From: Nocardia acididurans
GTDB lineage: Bacteria; Actinomycetota; Actinomycetes; Mycobacteriales; Mycobacteriaceae
Length of the DNA stretch: 64,000 nucleotides
Reading direction: 5' to 3'
Assembly: GCF_016741815.1 (NCBI RefSeq)
Contig: NZ_JAERRJ010000002.1
Span: 434,001-498,000, forward strand
Position numbers and translations under genes: made by a program. This document shows, one piece after another, positions 61,343 through 64,000 of the stretch; position 1 is the first letter of the stretch, and each line of letters begins with the position of its first letter. Under the pieces are notes generated by a model, which saw nothing but the letters and a program-made list of their open reading frames with translations, made no database searches and was not told the origin of the DNA.

Positions 61343-62545
61343 TCAGCGGCGCACCGAGGTGCGGAAGACCCGCGCGTAGAAGGAGAGCAGGTTCTCGCGG
61401 GAGGTGTCCCAGGACAGTTCGCGCTCCACCCGGTCTCGTCCGAGTTCGCCCATATGCTTGCGGCGGATCGGATCATCGAGCAGTTCCGCGATGGCCGCCG
61501 CGAAAGCGTGTTCGTCGTTGGCGGGGACGTAGACGGCGGCGTCCCCCGCCGAGACCCGGGCCTCGACGAGGTCGAAGGAGACCAGCGGCCGCGACATCGC
61601 CATGTACTCCACGACCTTGTTCATGGTCGACACGTCGTTGAGCGGATTGCGGGGGTCGGGTGAGAGGCAGATGTCCGCGGTGGAGAGCCCGGTCTGGACG
61701 AACTCGTCGGGCACCCGGCCGGTGAACTCCACGATGTCGTCGATGCCGAGGCTGCCCGCCAGGGCGACCATATCGTCGAAAGCGTCGCCCGCGCCCATGA
61801 AGAGGAAGTGGGTGTCGTCGCGGCCCAGCACATCGCGGTAGTGCGCGATGGCGCGCAGCGCGTAGTCGACCCCGTCCTGCGGCCCCATGACGCCCAGATA
61901 GGCTGCCAGATAAGTCTTTCCGCGCCGGAGCGCCGGATCGGGATCGCGCGGGACGAACCGCGACAGATCGGGGGCGCTGCGCACCACCGACACCCGGTCC
62001 GGGTCCATCCGCCCGCGCTCGATCGCGACCCTGCGGTAACTCTCGTTGGTGGAGATGACCGCGTCGGCGACGAAGAACGTCATGCGCTCCAGCAGGATCG
62101 AGACCCGGTGCAGCAGTGACGGCCCGCCCGCGAAACGCGACTCGAACAGTTCGGGCACCAGATCATGGTGGTCGAAGACGAAGCGCGCCCCGCCGATCCG
62201 CAGGACCAGTGCGATGAGGAACAGCAGGTCCGGCGGATTGCAGGCGTGCACGACGTGCACCGGGCCTTCCCGTCGCACCCGCAGCGCCAGGCGCAGGGTG
62301 TGCCAGAGCGCCAGCGAGTACTCCCGCAGATACCCCGCGGGCCCCCCGGTCGCGGCGCGCAGCGGATAGCGCAGGATGCGCACCCCCTCCAGCGTGACCT
62401 CGGGTTCGCGATCCTGTTTGGCGCCCTGCGGGCAGATGACGGTGACCCGGTATCCGGCGTCCATGAGCGCCCGGCTCTCCTGCCAGACCCTGCGGTCGAA
62501 CGGCACCGACAGATTCTCGACCAGGATCAGAATGTGTCCGCTCAC
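61343..62545 (-). CDS. glycosyltransferase family 4
   Basis: A 400-residue GT-B enzyme. The N-terminal acceptor domain has VENLSVPFDRRVWQE and VVHACNPPDLLF; the C-terminal domain shows YLGVMGPQDGVDYAL, the donor loop LSPDPRNPLNDVSTMNK and VVEYMAMSRPLVSFD. It adds one sugar to the repeat unit. GTG 62545 overlaps the stop of the next upstream GT4 gene as GTGA, so the two are coupled. Confidence 0.92.
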   Translation of the reverse strand: MSGHILILVENLSVPFDRRVWQESRALMDAGYRVTVICPQGAKQDREPEVTLEGVRILRYPLRAATGGPAGYLREYSLALWHTLRLALRVRREGPVHVVHACNPPDLLFLIALVLRIGGARFVFDHHDLVPELFESRFAGGPSLLHRVSILLERMTFFVADAVISTNESYRRVAIERGRMDPDRVSVVRSAPDLSRFVPRDPDPALRRGKTYLAAYLGVMGPQDGVDYALRAIAHYRDVLGRDDTHFLFMGAGDAFDDMVALAGSLGIDDIVEFTGRVPDEFVQTGLSTADICLSPDPRNPLNDVSTMNKVVEYMAMSRPLVSFDLVEARVSAGDAAVYVPANDEHAFAAAIAELLDDPIRRKHMGELGRDRVERELSWDTSRENLLSFYARVFRTSVRR

Positions 62546-63675
62546 CGGTACACGACCTCCTCCACGGCCTGCTCGGCGGCCGCGATACTTGCCTTCAGAC
62601 TGAAGTGGGTTTCGACGCGGGCGCGGGCGGCAGCGCCCATGCGCGCGCGGGCCGGCTCGTCGGTGAGCAGGTCGATCAGGCGCTGTGCGAGCTGATAGGG
62701 ATCGCGCGGCGGCACCAGGTAGCCGGTCTCGCCGTCGGCGACCATTTCGGGGACGCCGCCGACCGCGGTGCAGACCGCCGGACGCCCGGCGGCCATCGCC
62801 TCGAGCACCGCGAGGGGGAAGCATTCGACGCCGCGCGAACTGAGCACCACGACATCCATGGCCCGCAGCAGCGCGGGGATGTCGGAGCGGGAGCCCGTGA
62901 GCACCACGCGCGCCCCGAGATCCAGTTCCGCCACCAGGTTCTCGATCTCCGACCGCATCACGCCGTCCCCGACGATGAGGAATCGCGCGGCGGGCACGGC
63001 GTCCGCGACCTGGCGGGCCGCGCGCACGAAGGTGGCGTGATCCTTCTCCGGTCGCAGGGCGGCGACGATCCCCACCACCGGATCGCCCTCCCACAACCCG
63101 AGGTCGGCGACGGCGTCGCGCGCGGATCCGGTATCGAATTCGGCGGTGTCCACCCCGTTGTAGATGACGGTGATCTTGTCCGCCGGATACCCGAGATCGT
63201 CTGTCATGTACCGGATCTGGGCCTGCGCGACACCGAAGTAGGCCGCCGTGCGGCGATCCAGCACCCGGTCGGCGAGATACCGGAACCGGCCGCGCGGCTC
63301 GTCGTCGCCGTAGTTGTGCACCCACACGATGGAGGCGGGCACCCGGGCCAGCCAGGCCGCGATCCGGCCGAGCGCCTCGGCGTTGTAGCCCCGGGTGATC
63401 ACCACATCGGGCCGCTGCGCCCGCATGGCGCGCACGAGATCCCGCAGCGCCCCCAGCGCCTGCCGTTTCGATCGGTGCAGGGCGAACGCGGGCACACCCC
63501 CGGCGATCAGGTCGCCGAACAGTTGCCCTTCCTCCCCGATGCAGATCACCGAGGGATCGAATCGGGCGCGGTCGAGATTGGGCAGCAGGGTCGTCACATG
63601 GCGTTCGGCCCCGCCGACGCCCAGATCCGGCACCACGTACAGCACCCGGATCCTCGGGCGCTCAACGGTGTTCAT
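62542..63675 (-). CDS. glycosyltransferase family 4
   Basis: A 377-residue GT4 enzyme. The N-terminal VVPDLGVGGAERHV is the acceptor-side Gly-rich loop; the donor site is VGIVAALRPEKDH with the EX7E motif SSRGVECFPLAVLEAMA near residue 285. ATG 63675 lies inside the end of the upstream GT4 gene (14-bp overlap). Middle gene of a three-GT4 run. Confidence 0.92.
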   Translation of the reverse strand: MNTVERPRIRVLYVVPDLGVGGAERHVTTLLPNLDRARFDPSVICIGEEGQLFGDLIAGGVPAFALHRSKRQALGALRDLVRAMRAQRPDVVITRGYNAEALGRIAAWLARVPASIVWVHNYGDDEPRGRFRYLADRVLDRRTAAYFGVAQAQIRYMTDDLGYPADKITVIYNGVDTAEFDTGSARDAVADLGLWEGDPVVGIVAALRPEKDHATFVRAARQVADAVPAARFLIVGDGVMRSEIENLVAELDLGARVVLTGSRSDIPALLRAMDVVVLSSRGVECFPLAVLEAMAAGRPAVCTAVGGVPEMVADGETGYLVPPRDPYQLAQRLIDLLTDEPARARMGAAARARVETHFSLKASIAAAEQAVEEVVYR

Positions 63676-64000
63676 CGATGACCTCACGGTAGATCCGGTC
63701 GAAGCGACGCCAGACGACGTCGATGTCGAATTCGTCGCGCACCCGCTGCCAGGCGGCCGCGCCGAGCCGGGCGCGCAGTGCGCCGTCGAGCACGACCTGC
63801 TCCAATGCCGTTGCGAGCGGCTCGATTTCGCCGGGCGGCACCAGCACACCGCAGTCCTCGCCGACGAGATCCGGGATGCCGCCGACGGGACAGGTCACCA
63901 CGCACAGTCCGCGGGCCATGGCCTCCAGGATGGCCATGGGCTGCCCCTCCCGGTGTGAGGGCAGCACGAGCACGTGCGCCCGGCGCATGACCTCCGGAAC
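63662..64000 (-). CDS. glycosyltransferase family 4, C-terminal part (cut by window)
   Basis: The last 112 or so codons of another GT4 gene that continues past the right edge. It shows the donor-binding motif VLVLPSHREGQPMAILEAMA, with the EX7E pair, and the usual C-terminal helices. The frame is open to base 64000, so the ATG at 63988 is not a true start. It is the first of the three GT4 genes in the transcript. Confidence 0.88.
   Translation of the reverse strand, partial: VPEVMRRAHVLVLPSHREGQPMAILEAMARGLCVVTCPVGGIPDLVGEDCGVLVPPGEIEPLATALEQVVLDGALRARLGAAAWQRVRDEFDIDVVWRRFDRIYREVIDEHR

Noticed and set aside
1-64000. Insertion sequences, integrases, attachment sites, tRNA or rRNA genes
   Set aside because: No transposase or integrase motif, terminal inverted repeat with target duplication, or tRNA cloverleaf was found on reading either strand.

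Overview
The window is high-GC actinobacterial DNA, most probably from a Nocardia or a close relative within Mycobacteriales. The main evidence is the block gcvP - MerR (ResR-like) - DUF151 nuclease - MerR (FtsR-like) - garA - gcvH - pgsA2-like gene, which keeps the order of the Mycobacterium tuberculosis Rv1832-Rv1822 region. It is supported by malate synthase G, two MMPL transporters, a ChoD-type oxidase, a CYP125-type P450, a WhiB protein and many GTG starts with 4-base stop/start overlaps. No tRNA, rRNA, insertion sequence or CRISPR array was found.

Layout. 1-9.1 kb: end of an MMPL transporter, an SDR-TetR-acyl-CoA dehydrogenase operon behind nested palindromes, glcB, and a membrane protein/XRE/oxidoreductase operon. 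9.3-17.4 kb: a 41-codon ORF with an unusual Shine-Dalgarno pairing, HNH endonuclease, WhiB, a solute-binding/VWA protein, a four-helix membrane protein with a structured leader, and two tandem Ser/Thr kinases, one with a PstP-like exported tail and one with a seven-blade WD40 propeller. 17.4-24.8 kb: the glycine-cleavage and regulator block, with a tandem glycine riboswitch in front of gcvP. 24.9-37.3 kb: ChoD-like oxidase, DUF2252, NERD-like protein, PAP2, ThrE exporter, acyl-CoA oxidase-like enzyme, XRE regulator and a complete MMPL transporter. 37.3-39.3 kb: a CYP125-type P450 with its own TetR gene and a 29-bp operator-like palindrome.

39.5-64 kb is a surface-polysaccharide locus: initiating sugar-phosphate transferase, AsnB amidotransferase, heparinase II/III-like protein, YdcF, flippase, GT2, GDP-mannose dehydrogenase, CapK-like ligase, lipoprotein, Wzz-like protein with a degenerate kinase domain, O-antigen ligase, an orphan NusG-type KOW protein and three GT4 transferases, the last cut by the window edge. 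Together they suggest an acidic, possibly amidated, uronate-containing polymer.

Inserted between the initiating transferase and asnB is a two-gene conflict module: EACC1 (effector-associated constant component 1) followed by a large caspase-STAND NTPase-helical repeat protein. Its last ~200 residues are in another frame after a T6G6 tract. This module, the KOW protein, and several leader structures that cover start sites are the most interesting items here.
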